Part shown: in pieces, positions 7,790 through 18,337 of the stretch
How the letters are laid out: the number at the start of each line of letters is the position of its first letter
Position numbering within the stretch: the first letter of the stretch is position 1
Assembly: GCF_020911885.1 (NCBI RefSeq)
Contig: NZ_CP087132.1
Location: 3,410,001 to 3,474,000 of the forward strand
Direction of reading: 5' to 3'
DNA length: 64,000 nt
Source of the DNA: Flavobacterium acetivorans
GTDB lineage: Bacteria > Bacteroidota > Bacteroidia > Flavobacteriales > Flavobacteriaceae
Notes under the pieces: generated by a model
Database searches by the model: none
What the model saw: only the letters and a program-made list of their open reading frames with translations
Told to the model about the DNA's origin: nothing
Translations under genes and position numbers: made by a program

Positions 7790-8734
7790 TTAAAATTTAA
7801 ATTCCATTTGCTCTTTTCTGGCCGTTTCAAAATCAGCCATCATTTCCTGAACAATTTCCTCGGCTGATTTTATTTCGTGGATTAATCCCGCAATTTGGCC
7901 TATTTCAAGCTCGCCTTCAACCAAATCACCTTCAAACATCCCTTTTTTGGCTCTTGCCCTACCCAAAAGAGTCGTTAATTCTTCTTTGGTTGGACATTTT
8001 TCGTATAAATGTTGAACATCTTGATAGAATTTATTCTTTATTAATCGAACGGGAGCCAACTCTTTTAAAGTCAACTGCGTGTCTCCTTCCTTTACTTCTA
8101 GAATCCTTTTCTTAAAATCCTGATGAGCCGAAGATTCCACAGAAGCCACAAATCTACTTCCCACTTGAACCCCATCAGCACCTAGCGTCATGGCAGCCAA
8201 CATTCCCCTCCCGCTGGCTATACCACCTGCTGCTATCATTGGGATTGTGATTTGTTCTTTCACCATTGGAATCAAGGTAAAAGTAGTCGTTTCATCTCTT
8301 CCATTATGACCTCCTGCTTCAAAACCTTCGGCAACAATGGCATCCACTCCTGCTTGTTGGGCTTTTAATGCAAATACTGAACTGCTTACGACATGCACAA
8401 CAATGATACCGTTTTCTTTTAGATAAGAGGTCCAGGTTTTTGGGTTTCCAGCCGAGGTAAAAACAATTTTCACGCCCTCCTCTACAATGATTTTCATAAT
8501 TTCCTCAATGTTGGGATACAGCATTGGGACATTTACTCCAAAAGGTTTTGAAGTGGCTTTTTTGCACTTTTGAATGTGTTCCCGCAATACTTCAGGATAC
8601 ATGGAGCCCGCTCCTATTATTCCTAATCCTCCGGCATTACTTACCGCACTTGCCAGTTTGTAGCCACTTACCCAAATCATTCCTGCCTGAATAAGAGGGT
8701 ATTTAATATTAAAAAGACTTGTAATTTTATTCAT
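7790..8734 (-). CDS. Nitronate monooxygenase (2-nitropropane dioxygenase family)
   Basis: A 314-aa FMN-dependent TIM-barrel enzyme that oxidises alkyl nitronates, related to FabK enoyl-ACP reductase. Visible signatures are PLIQAGMIWVSG and AGGLGIIGAG at the N-terminus, GFEAGGHNGR with the catalytic His, and the phosphate-binding AAGGIASGRG and LGADGVQVGSRF loops. It is translated 15 bases after the subtilase gene. The annotation FabK-like is an alternative, but the GGHxG segment and length fit the NMO group. Confidence 0.9.
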   Translation of the reverse strand: MNKITSLFNIKYPLIQAGMIWVSGYKLASAVSNAGGLGIIGAGSMYPEVLREHIQKCKKATSKPFGVNVPMLYPNIEEIMKIIVEEGVKIVFTSAGNPKTWTSYLKENGIIVVHVVSSSVFALKAQQAGVDAIVAEGFEAGGHNGRDETTTFTLIPMVKEQITIPMIAAGGIASGRGMLAAMTLGADGVQVGSRFVASVESSAHQDFKKRILEVKEGDTQLTLKELAPVRLIKNKFYQDVQHLYEKCPTKEELTTLLGRARAKKGMFEGDLVEGELEIGQIAGLIHEIKSAEEIVQEMMADFETARKEQMEFKF

Positions 8735-8749
8735 TTATGATATTGAATA

Positions 8750-10363
8750 TTAGTTTTTTATAATTTTCCCGCTTTTAGAAAAAGCATCTGTTTTAATTTT
8801 ATAGATATAAATTCCGCTACTTAGCGTCTCCAAAGAAATACTTCCTAAAGGATTAGTGAATCTTTTCTCCAAGACTTTCTTACCCAAAAGACTATAAATA
8901 ATGACTTTTCCCTCATTAAAATTTTCAGGAAAATAAACCGAAATCAGATTATCAGTAGGATTTGGATAAGCCATAAAATATTTTTTTGCTAAACTATTCC
9001 CAGAGGCTCCATGAGCTAATGCCAAACTGAAATCAGGAATACCATAACCATAGTTAGTATTGGGTTCATTGTATCTATCTGCCGACTGCATAATTAAATC
9101 ACTCAATTCCCCATTGCTTTTATCTGGAAATGCCTGCCATAAACAAGCTATCATTCCTGCCATTATAGGGCTTGAAAACGAACTGCCATTTGCAGTGACA
9201 ATATTCCCAAACTGATCTGATACGACTGTTGCAACTCCTTGCGCCATAATATCCGGTTTTATCCTTCCGTCAAAAGAAGGTCCAATGGAACTGAAAGAGG
9301 CTTTTATTTTCGTTGGAGAAACAGCTCCAACCGTAATCACTGACCTTGCATCGGCGGGCACAGCGATATGAGGATTAGCGGAAGCGCCTTCATTACCCGC
9401 AGAAACGACTATAATCATCCCTCTGCTAAAAGCGATTTCGGCTCCTCGGGACATAAAAGCGGTAGTTCCGTTCATTTGGCTATAAGTATGACTATAGGCC
9501 GTGTTGTCATAGTCAAAATAACCTAAAGAGGTGTTAATTATGTCTACTCCCAAACTATCGGCTTTTTCAGCAGCCTCTACCCAAAGAGATTCTTCAACCG
9601 GATTTTCGGAGGAGTTATCCTCAGTAATAAATAAATAATAAGATGCTTCGGGAGCAGTACCTACCAAGGCATTTTCTTTGTATCCTCCCATACAGGACAA
9701 TACCATAGTACCATGTTGGTCACCCGAATAGAAATCAACATTCCTGCGTACAAAGTCATAACCGCCCAAAATTTGATTATTATCTCTTAATTTTCTAAAA
9801 GGTTCGGCGGTATTCACCCCTGGAAAACCAGCGTCCAAAACCGCTATAATTTTTCCGGAACCAGTATAATTTTGCTGATGCAAATAGTGGCCGTTAAGCA
9901 TTTGAAGTTGATTTGCCGAGTTCCCATAAGCATAACTAATTTCAATATCCTGAGTTTTGTCTTGCTTTTTAGTTTTTAAGGTTTTCGCCATTTCCCCAGC
10001 TTGATTCAAAGAGGCATCAGCAAATTCCACTTTCGCCACAAAAGGGAAGTTTTTCAGCGAATTGATTAAGACCGAAGTTCCTCTCACGTGAATGGCGTTT
10101 AGCCATTTTGACTGAGCCATAAGGGTAATTCCTTCAACAGATTTTACTTGACGGATATACGATAAATCAATAGGAATATCTTTTGTATCTAAGGCTATGT
10201 TTTGATTCAGTCTCCTGTCCAAAGCACGCTGTGAAAGCATTTCTAAAGGGGAATCAAAATAAAATTGCGAGTTCGGTTTAGCATTGAAATAAATCCAACC
10301 GTCTTGCTGCGAAAAAACAATCGTGGTCAGCAATAAGAAAAAAGATAAACAGAGCTTTTTCAT
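8750..10363 (-). CDS. Secreted S8 subtilisin-like protease with T9SS sorting domain
   Basis: ATG at 10363 gives MKKLCLSFFLLLTTIVFSQ, a good signal peptide. The upstream in-frame GTG at 10372 is less likely. A propeptide-like region runs to about 150. The S8 domain has catalytic Asp177 (AVLDAGF), His217 (DQHGTMV), the oxyanion Asn near 334 (SAGNEG) and Ser395 in GSSFSSP. The last roughly 75 residues (YPNPTDNLISVYF…GIYIYKI…KIIKN) form a type A C-terminal sorting domain for T9SS export. It is first gene of a three-gene operon. The protein is expected on the cell surface or in the medium and probably digests proteins. Confidence 0.93.
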   Translation of the reverse strand: MKKLCLSFFLLLTTIVFSQQDGWIYFNAKPNSQFYFDSPLEMLSQRALDRRLNQNIALDTKDIPIDLSYIRQVKSVEGITLMAQSKWLNAIHVRGTSVLINSLKNFPFVAKVEFADASLNQAGEMAKTLKTKKQDKTQDIEISYAYGNSANQLQMLNGHYLHQQNYTGSGKIIAVLDAGFPGVNTAEPFRKLRDNNQILGGYDFVRRNVDFYSGDQHGTMVLSCMGGYKENALVGTAPEASYYLFITEDNSSENPVEESLWVEAAEKADSLGVDIINTSLGYFDYDNTAYSHTYSQMNGTTAFMSRGAEIAFSRGMIIVVSAGNEGASANPHIAVPADARSVITVGAVSPTKIKASFSSIGPSFDGRIKPDIMAQGVATVVSDQFGNIVTANGSSFSSPIMAGMIACLWQAFPDKSNGELSDLIMQSADRYNEPNTNYGYGIPDFSLALAHGASGNSLAKKYFMAYPNPTDNLISVYFPENFNEGKVIIYSLLGKKVLEKRFTNPLGSISLETLSSGIYIYKIKTDAFSKSGKIIKN

Positions 10364-10492
10364 AGTTAGCACTTATCATTAGTCAAAACGAACTTATTGC
10401 GTTTTAATTCCTAAATATAAAAAACAAATTAACATCAAAGCGCTATAGCATCCAATATTCTTTTGTTCTAAATTTTACAAATAAGTAGTACG

Positions 10493-11680
10493 CTAAGAAA
10501 TAACACCCGAACCAACTAATTCATCTCCTAAATGCCAAGCTACAAATTGCCCTTCAGTAATGGCAGATTGTGGTTCTTCAAAAGAAACATACATTCCGTT
10601 TTCATACTGATGCAAGATCGCTTTCTGCAACGGCTGTCTGTAGCGTATTCTTGCCATCACTTCCATTTGTTCTCCATTGGCCAAAGCCAAATCAGGGCGA
10701 ACCCAATGCACTTCGGATTGCTCTATAAATAATGCCGAACGAAACAAACCGGGGTGATGACTGCCCATTCCTGTGTAAATTGTATTGGTATTTACATCTG
10801 TTGCTATTACAAATAAACCTTCAGCCGTCCCCCCTACATTCAAGCCTTTTCGTTGTCCTACTGTAAAATAATGGGCTCCTTGGTGTTTACCCACCACTTT
10901 CCCCATTTCAGGAGAATAAATAATTTTGTTTGAAGCCGAGATCAACTCTTCTTCCAAGGCTAAATCATCTTTTTTCTGTAAATTATAAACCGGATTATTT
11001 TTGTCTATTTGAATAATCACACCTTCTTTAGGCTGCAATTTTTGCTGTAAAAATTCAGGCAAACGCACTTTTCCTATGAAACATAATCCTTGAGAATCTT
11101 TCTTTTCGGCGGTTACTAATTCCATCTCGGCGGCAATTTCCCGTACTTCTGGCTTGGTTAATTCCCCAATAGGAAATAAAGCTTTAGACAATTGCTCTTG
11201 CGATAATTGACAGAGAAAATACGATTGATCTTTATTATTGTCAGCGCCAGCGCGCAATTGATAAATTGTTTTTCCGTCAACTTCAATTTCACTTTTTTGA
11301 CAATAATGTCCTGTCGCTACATAATCAGCTCCCAGACTTAAGGCAATTTTCATGAAAACATCAAATTTTATTTCGCGATTACAAAGTACGTCAGGATTTG
11401 GAGTACGTCCTTTTTCGTATTCGTTGAACATATAATCAACGATTTTCTCTTTGTATTCTTCGCTTAAATCAACGGTTTGGAATGGAATCCCTAATTTTTC
11501 GGCAACCAATAAAGCATCGTTGCTGTCTTCGAGCCAAGGACAATCATTCGAAATAGTTACTGAATCATCATGCCAGTTTTTCATAAACAGACCGATTACC
11601 TCGTATCCCTGTTGTTGCAACAAATAAGCAGCAACACTTGAATCTACACCTCCCGAAAGTCCTACAACAACACGCTTCAT
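10493..11680 (-). CDS. mnmA: tRNA-specific 2-thiouridylase
   Basis: 395 aa. It makes 2-thiouridine at wobble U34 of tRNA Lys, Glu and Gln using sulfur relayed to the enzyme. The PP-loop ATP-binding motif GLSGGVDSS is at 7-15. The catalytic pair is Cys100 ([10 protein letters not shown]) and Cys200 (SQGLCFIGK), and a C-terminal beta-barrel begins near 270 ([17 protein letters not shown]). It is monocistronic with normal length. Confidence 0.96.
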   Translation of the reverse strand: MKRVVVGLSGGVDSSVAAYLLQQQGYEVIGLFMKNWHDDSVTISNDCPWLEDSNDALLVAEKLGIPFQTVDLSEEYKEKIVDYMFNEYEKGRTPNPDVLCNREIKFDVFMKIALSLGADYVATGHYCQKSEIEVDGKTIYQLRAGADNNKDQSYFLCQLSQEQLSKALFPIGELTKPEVREIAAEMELVTAEKKDSQGLCFIGKVRLPEFLQQKLQPKEGVIIQIDKNNPVYNLQKKDDLALEEELISASNKIIYSPEMGKVVGKHQGAHYFTVGQRKGLNVGGTAEGLFVIATDVNTNTIYTGMGSHHPGLFRSALFIEQSEVHWVRPDLALANGEQMEVMARIRYRQPLQKAILHQYENGMYVSFEEPQSAITEGQFVAWHLGDELVGSGVIS

Positions 11681-11744
11681 TTTATTTTATTTTTAAGACT
11701 GCAAAGTTACAAAGTTTTATTACAGTATCTCTGCACAGGCAAAC

Positions 11745-12461
11745 TTAATTCTGTTTGGTTTTTGAAGCACTTCCAAGATCACTCATATTGACTTCCTTGA
11801 CTTGTTTCCCTTTTTCAAAAAACTGCCAGATCCCTGCTTTCTTTCCTTTTGAAAATTGTCCCTTTGAAACGATGTTTCCTTCAGGATCTCTAAAAACAGC
11901 CAGTCCATTGTATTCATTATTCTTGTAAACAGCTTCTTCAAGCACAATGCCATTATCTGAATATTTCTTATAGAAGCCGTCTTTCAGATTGTTTTTATAA
12001 TTGGTTTCTTCTGCAATTTTTCCATTGGGGTAAAATACCGAGCGTAGCCCTTCTAACTTCCCATTCTTATAATTCTCGATTGTCATTATCGTAGACGAAG
12101 CCTGATGGTAATATTTCCATGGTCCTTCAAATAATTTATTCACTAGCTTTCCTTCACTGACCTTGTTTTTCGCCTGATCATAAAAGATGGTATAAGCAGA
12201 ATTGTCCTTTACATTAAATTCTCTTGTGGCTATTATGGATTTCGCTTTGGTATCATCATAAAAATTAAAAACACCAATTTCTTTTCCATGCTCAAAAGTT
12301 CCTTCATACTTAGGTCTTTTGGATTCTTCATAAAAACCTTTCCATAATCCATGTTTCTTCCCATTAGAATCCAACTTATTGAAATCCGTCTGTGCTAGTA
12401 TTGTTTGGCTAAAAAGAACCAAACAGAAGATCTTAAAAAAACAAAACTTAAACTGTATCAT
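11745..12461 (-). CDS. Secreted MORN-variant repeat protein (YwqK family)
   Basis: The ATG at 12461 gives MIQFKFCFFKIFCLVLFSQTILAQ, a signal peptide. A TTG at 12470 is in frame but unlikely. The 238-aa product then carries about six repeats of roughly 20-25 residues with the pattern G.W..Y….. / ..G….Y.NG (KKHGLWKGFYEE, FEGPWKYYHQ, GLRSVFYPNGK, GFYKKYSDNG, GLAVFRDPEGN, GIWQFFEKGK). Databases label this fold toxin-antitoxin YwqK antitoxin, but here it is secreted and alone. Its role is unknown. Confidence 0.85.
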   Translation of the reverse strand: MIQFKFCFFKIFCLVLFSQTILAQTDFNKLDSNGKKHGLWKGFYEESKRPKYEGTFEHGKEIGVFNFYDDTKAKSIIATREFNVKDNSAYTIFYDQAKNKVSEGKLVNKLFEGPWKYYHQASSTIMTIENYKNGKLEGLRSVFYPNGKIAEETNYKNNLKDGFYKKYSDNGIVLEEAVYKNNEYNGLAVFRDPEGNIVSKGQFSKGKKAGIWQFFEKGKQVKEVNMSDLGSASKTKQN

Positions 12462-12828
12462 TAGTGCCAAATGTTTACTTATAACTATTTACTTACTAAG
12501 GCAAATTTACGCTTTATAAAAGAATAACTACATTTTTATATCCGATTAATTAAAAACATCCTAAGAGCTTTCAATCTATTTTAAACAAAAAACAAAGCCC
12601 TATTACCGACAAAAAATCCCGTTACAAATTGTTCAACATAAAGTAAAATTAGTATAACACAAAAACCCCTTACATAACTAACAAAAATTATAAATACCTA
12701 TAAAACAATATATTAATACCAGTTAAACAAAATTTAAAAAAATCATAATTTTTAATTTTGTTTATGTTTTAATGCAAAATATTAAACAAAATATTTTAAC
12801 TTCGTAATGAATATTAAATCCCTATACC
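12462..12828. other. 367-bp AT-rich gene-free interval
   Basis: There is no open frame with coding character and no strong hairpin. TAACTTCG at 12797-12804 resembles a -7 box for the fasciclin gene (start 12829). Nothing else recognisable is seen. Confidence 0.5.
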
Positions 12829-13794
12829 ATGAAAAATCTATTTAAAATCAAGAATTTAACTCTATTTTTGAGTTTTTTAGTTTTATTTTCATCATGCAAC
12901 AATGATGATAACACGACTACTCCAGCTGACAATTCCATAACAGGACTGGCATCAAAAACTTCAGATTTAAGTATTTTAGTCCAAGCCTTAAAAAGAGCTG
13001 AATTAGCAGCTACCCTACAGGCTAGTGGTACTTATACCGTCTTTGCTCCTACAAATGCAGCATTTACCGCATTTCTTGCATCAACACCTTATGCGACCAT
13101 CAATGATGTACCAAAAGAAACACTGACTCAAATTTTACTAAATCACGTTATTGCTACTAAACTGTCAGCTTCTGACCTAACTACAGGCTACATTAAAACA
13201 TTAGCCAAGGGAACTGCATCAACAACTAATACACTAAGCATGTTTGTAAACACAAGTGCTGGGGTTAAATTAAATGGTGTTGCTACAGTTAGTACTCCTA
13301 ACATTATGGCGACTAATGGTGTTATCCATATCGTAGACAAAGTCATCGGGCTACCAACTATTGTTACCCACGCAACCGCAAATCCAAATTTCACTTCATT
13401 AGTTGGCGCACTAACAAGCTCAGGACAGCCTGACTTCGTATCTGTTTTATCAGGAACTGGTCCCTTCACGGTATTTGCACCTACAAATAGCGCATTTACT
13501 GCCTTAAATACAGAACTAGCTCCAGGAGGAATCGCAGGAGTTTCAGCTGCTAATTTGACCAAAGTTCTGCAGTATCACGTAATAAGCCCAGCAAATGTCT
13601 TAGCAGCTAGTTTAACCGAAGGACAAATAATAACTCCAATCCTTACACCAGCTCAGACTTTTAGCATTCAGCTCAGCGGTGGCGCAAAAATAAAAGATGC
13701 CAACGATCGAATTTCTAATATTATTGCTACAGATGTACAGTGCTCAAATGGAGTTATTCATGCAATAGATAAAGTTCTATTACCTGTATTATAA
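12829..13794 (+). CDS. Fasciclin (FAS1) domain lipoprotein
   Basis: 321 aa. The N-terminus is a lipoprotein signal (LFLSFLVLFSSC, lipobox SSC with Cys at 23) followed by acidic residues. Two FAS1 domains follow, about 38-172 and 178-320. Each has the H1 motif (YTVFAPTNAAF and FTVFAPTNSAF) and the H2 motif (GVIHIVDKV and GVIHAIDKV). FAS1 domains mediate adhesion, so an outer-membrane or surface adhesive role is inferred. It stands alone with a long AT-rich upstream region and a strong terminator. Confidence 0.93.
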   Translation: MKNLFKIKNLTLFLSFLVLFSSCNNDDNTTTPADNSITGLASKTSDLSILVQALKRAELAATLQASGTYTVFAPTNAAFTAFLASTPYATINDVPKETLTQILLNHVIATKLSASDLTTGYIKTLAKGTASTTNTLSMFVNTSAGVKLNGVATVSTPNIMATNGVIHIVDKVIGLPTIVTHATANPNFTSLVGALTSSGQPDFVSVLSGTGPFTVFAPTNSAFTALNTELAPGGIAGVSAANLTKVLQYHVISPANVLAASLTEGQIITPILTPAQTFSIQLSGGAKIKDANDRISNIIATDVQCSNGVIHAIDKVLLPVL

Positions 13795-13808
13795 AAAATC
13801 ATTAATAA

Positions 13809-13843
13809 AAAAAAGCTCCCTTAATTCGGGAGCTTTTTTTTTT
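13809..13843. terminator. Bidirectional terminator
   Basis: AAAAAGCTCCC pairs with GGGAGCTTTTT around a 7-base loop, followed by ten T. It separates the convergent fasciclin and yidC genes. Confidence 0.9.
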
Positions 13844-13849
13844 GATCAT

Positions 13850-15754
13850 TTATTTCTTTTTCTGTTGTGCTTTCAGCGCTTCTTGCTGCTCCATCACTTC
13901 CTGAAGCTTTCGTTGAAATTTACCTTGTTTTTTAGGCTCTTTCAATTTATTCTCCTGAATTTGAGCGTGAATCTTATCGCTATCAATGAAATATCTTTTG
14001 ATAACAATCATGATTCCAATAGTGATCAAATTTGAAATAAAGTTATACAAACTCAATCCTGCACCATAACTATTGAAGAAAAACAACATCATCAATGGTG
14101 AGACATAAATCATAATTTTCATCATTTTAGCCATATCCGGCATACCTTCTTGTTGAGGAGCGGCCATTTGTTGATCACCAGATGTCATCTTCATATAAAA
14201 GAAAATAGCAATCGCGGCCAATATTGGAAACAAACTGATATGATCCCCGTACAAAGGAATATGAAATGGTAATTTGACAACGGAATCAAATGAAGATAAA
14301 TCGTCTGCCCAAAGGAAACTTTTTTGTCTTAACTCAAAAGCAGATGGGAAGAACTGAAACGATGCCATCAAAAAAGGCATTTGGATCAAAGCCGGAATAC
14401 AACCTGCCATTGGGTTCACACCTGCCTTGTTGTACAACTTCATAGTTTCCTGTTGCTTCTTCATCGGGTCTTTTTTGAATTTCTCCCCCAATTCAGCAAT
14501 TTCAGGACGCAATACTTTCATCTTTGCTTGTGACAAGAACGATTTAAAGGTAATAGGCGACATGGCCAATTTTATCAAAATCGTAAAAATAATAATTGCC
14601 AGTCCGTAAGCAATATACGAACCTAAGAATCCAAATAAAGGAATAAAGATAAATCTGTTGATCCAACCGATAATTCCCCATCCTAGAGTGATAATTTTTT
14701 CAATATTTTTATCATATGAACTTAAAATCTTATAATCAGCAGGCCCAAAATACCAACTCATCTTATAATCTACTTCTCCGTTTGAAAAAGCCAAAGGAAC
14801 ATTTGCCTTAAATTGCTTCGTAAAAATACTGTCTACTTTTTCATCATGCACTAAATTATCAGACTGCACTTTAGCGGTTTCAAAAGCCTTATCTGTCAAA
14901 AGAATACTAGTAAAAAAGTGCTGTTTGAAAGCCACAAAAGTTGCTTTTTCCAGTGTCTCTTCTTCTTTTTGTCCTAGACCGGCATAATCTGTTTTACCGT
15001 CTTTATGCTCAAAATAAATTTCAGTATACTTATTCTCATAAGAAATACTTTTTTCATTTCTGTATGATTTCAAACTCCATTCTAAATCTAATGGTTTTGA
15101 AGTATTTAAAACTTTATTCAATCCTTGGGAACGAATATCAAAACCAATCATATAATCGTTTGGCTTTAATATGTATTTGTATTCCAAAAATTCATTTGCA
15201 CCTGCCTTCAATCGCATGGATAAGATTTGATCTTCTCCGTTTTTAGTCAAACTAGGCTCAAAATAAAGGTTTTTAGTATTTAAGGTACGATTGTCATTGG
15301 TAAACAATTGTATATTTAAATTAGAATTATTGTTTTTTATCAACTCCACTAATTCCCCGGAACCTTTTTTGAATCTTTCGAAATTCTTTAAAGTAGCTTC
15401 AACAATATATCCCCCTTTATTGGCAATTTTTAGTTTGACCACCTCGTTTTCGATTGTAGTATAAGTCTCTTTGGCAGAAGGAAGCGTCGCTGAATAAGCA
15501 AAGTTACCCAATGTTTTTTCCAATTGAGCTACCTGAGTCGAATCACCGCTTGTAGCAACTGCTACAGTAGCTTCGGTAATGGCTTTCTCGCTCAATTCTT
15601 TGGCTTTGGTTGCTTTAAGAACCAATCCTTTTTGCGCTTTTTCAGCTGCAATCGCTTTTGGATCTGGCTGATTGTTGTATATTATCCAAATTAATATCCC
15701 AAAAATCAATGCAAAACCTATTATCGAATTCGGGTCAAACTTTTTTTGTTCCAT
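13850..15754 (-). CDS. yidC: Membrane protein insertase YidC
   Basis: 634 aa, the long Gram-negative form. One N-terminal membrane segment (IIGFALIFGILIWIIYN) is followed by a periplasmic beta domain to about 350. The conserved five-helix insertase domain (GWGIIGWINRFIFIPLFGFLG, then a cytosolic hairpin KMKVLRPEIAELGEKFKKDPMKKQQE, then GCIPALIQMPFLMASFQFF) comes next, and a Lys/Gln-rich tail ends the protein. It inserts inner-membrane proteins with or without SecYEG. It lies 88 bases after pyrG on the same strand, a pairing common in Flavobacteriaceae. Confidence 0.97.
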   Translation of the reverse strand: MEQKKFDPNSIIGFALIFGILIWIIYNNQPDPKAIAAEKAQKGLVLKATKAKELSEKAITEATVAVATSGDSTQVAQLEKTLGNFAYSATLPSAKETYTTIENEVVKLKIANKGGYIVEATLKNFERFKKGSGELVELIKNNNSNLNIQLFTNDNRTLNTKNLYFEPSLTKNGEDQILSMRLKAGANEFLEYKYILKPNDYMIGFDIRSQGLNKVLNTSKPLDLEWSLKSYRNEKSISYENKYTEIYFEHKDGKTDYAGLGQKEEETLEKATFVAFKQHFFTSILLTDKAFETAKVQSDNLVHDEKVDSIFTKQFKANVPLAFSNGEVDYKMSWYFGPADYKILSSYDKNIEKIITLGWGIIGWINRFIFIPLFGFLGSYIAYGLAIIIFTILIKLAMSPITFKSFLSQAKMKVLRPEIAELGEKFKKDPMKKQQETMKLYNKAGVNPMAGCIPALIQMPFLMASFQFFPSAFELRQKSFLWADDLSSFDSVVKLPFHIPLYGDHISLFPILAAIAIFFYMKMTSGDQQMAAPQQEGMPDMAKMMKIMIYVSPLMMLFFFNSYGAGLSLYNFISNLITIGIMIVIKRYFIDSDKIHAQIQENKLKEPKKQGKFQRKLQEVMEQQEALKAQQKKK

Positions 15755-15842
15755 TATAATACAATTATTTATTTTTATCGTTTATCGTTTTCCAACAAAC
15801 AAAATTAGATTTCAGTACCATTTTGGTATACTGAACTGAATA

Positions 15843-17507
<1,665 letters not shown>

Positions 17508-17609
17508 TTATAAATTGAGATTATGCTAATTTAGAAAAGAGATAATTCGGAAATTTGACAATGTCTTAATCTATTATCCTTAAAATCAAAACCTCGTTAA
17601 TTTAAGAAA

Positions 17610-17843
17610 TCAATGCGGTTTTGGATAACGTTTTTTAATATTTCGTATCAATTCTTCGAGCCCATTTAATTTTAATTCGTATATCAATTGTAACTGCTCT
17701 CCTAATTCTCCTTTTGGGAAACCTTTATTATGATACCAAACCACATAATATTCAGGTAAATCAATGAGGTATTTTCCTTCGTATTTACCAAAAGGCATTT
17801 TGGTATGAGCAAGTTTGATAAGTTGTTGTTGATTTTTATCCAT
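17610..17843 (-). CDS. DUF3820 family small protein
   Basis: 77 aa from ATG at 17843 (MDKNQQQLIKLAHTKMPFGKYEGK). A longer frame from 17867 adds only 8 residues that overlap the upstream T-rich tract, so I prefer the shorter form. The MPFGKYEGKYLIDLPEYYVVWYHNKGFPKGELGEQL signature identifies the DUF3820 family, whose members act near nucleases or exonucleases in some genomes, though no function is proven. It lies just after the large hairpin that ends the OsmC operon. Confidence 0.82.
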   Translation of the reverse strand: MDKNQQQLIKLAHTKMPFGKYEGKYLIDLPEYYVVWYHNKGFPKGELGEQLQLIYELKLNGLEELIRNIKKRYPKPH

Positions 17844-17868
17844 TTTATTTAAAAGAAAGGGAAACAAA

Positions 17869-17919
17869 AAAGAAATAAGAGAAAAGATTAACTGACGGAA
17901 TCTTTTCTCTTATTTCTTT
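17869..17919 (-). terminator. Terminator with 21-bp perfect stem
   Basis: The arm at 17869-17889 is fully complementary to 17899-17919 with a 9-base loop (AACTGACGG). On the minus strand it lies 16 bases after the OsmC stop and ends in a T-rich tract, so it should end the LysM-OsmC transcript. Confidence 0.85.
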
Positions 17920-17935
17920 CTTCTTAGTTCTAAAA

Positions 17936-18337
17936 TTATTTCCAGTTAAAAGTGATTCTTTTTTCGATATCAGCATTCAAACTTAAAAAAACAGGACAAG
18001 TCATAGCGGCTCTTTCTAAAATCGTTTGATTTTTAGCATCCGAAGTACCGCACATTTCAAATTCAATTTCTATTGCACCAATTCTTCTTGGCTCCGCATT
18101 CATAATTTTAGTTACAGAAGCTGTACTTCCAGTCAAATCAACATTCATTTCACGGGTTTTTATCCCCATTATAGTCATCATACAACTTGCCAAAGCATTA
18201 GCAACAGTATCTGTTGGCGAGAAAGCTTCTCCTTTTCCGTTATTATCTACTGGCGCATCAGAGATGATTTCATTTCCTGATTGCAAATGTATTGAGGACG
18301 TTCTTAACTCCCCTAAGTAGGTTACTTTTGATGTCAT
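17936..18337 (-). CDS. OsmC/Ohr family protein
   Basis: A 133-aa cytosolic protein of the OsmC-like thiol peroxidase fold. The conserved active-site features are visible: TVANALASCMMTIMGIK carries the first Cys on the central helix, and AAMTCPVFLSLNADIEKRI carries the second. It probably detoxifies organic hydroperoxides. Its ATG overlaps the stop of the LysM gene by one base (TAATG), which implies translational coupling. Confidence 0.9.
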   Translation of the reverse strand: MTSKVTYLGELRTSSIHLQSGNEIISDAPVDNNGKGEAFSPTDTVANALASCMMTIMGIKTREMNVDLTGSTASVTKIMNAEPRRIGAIEIEFEMCGTSDAKNQTILERAAMTCPVFLSLNADIEKRITFNWK

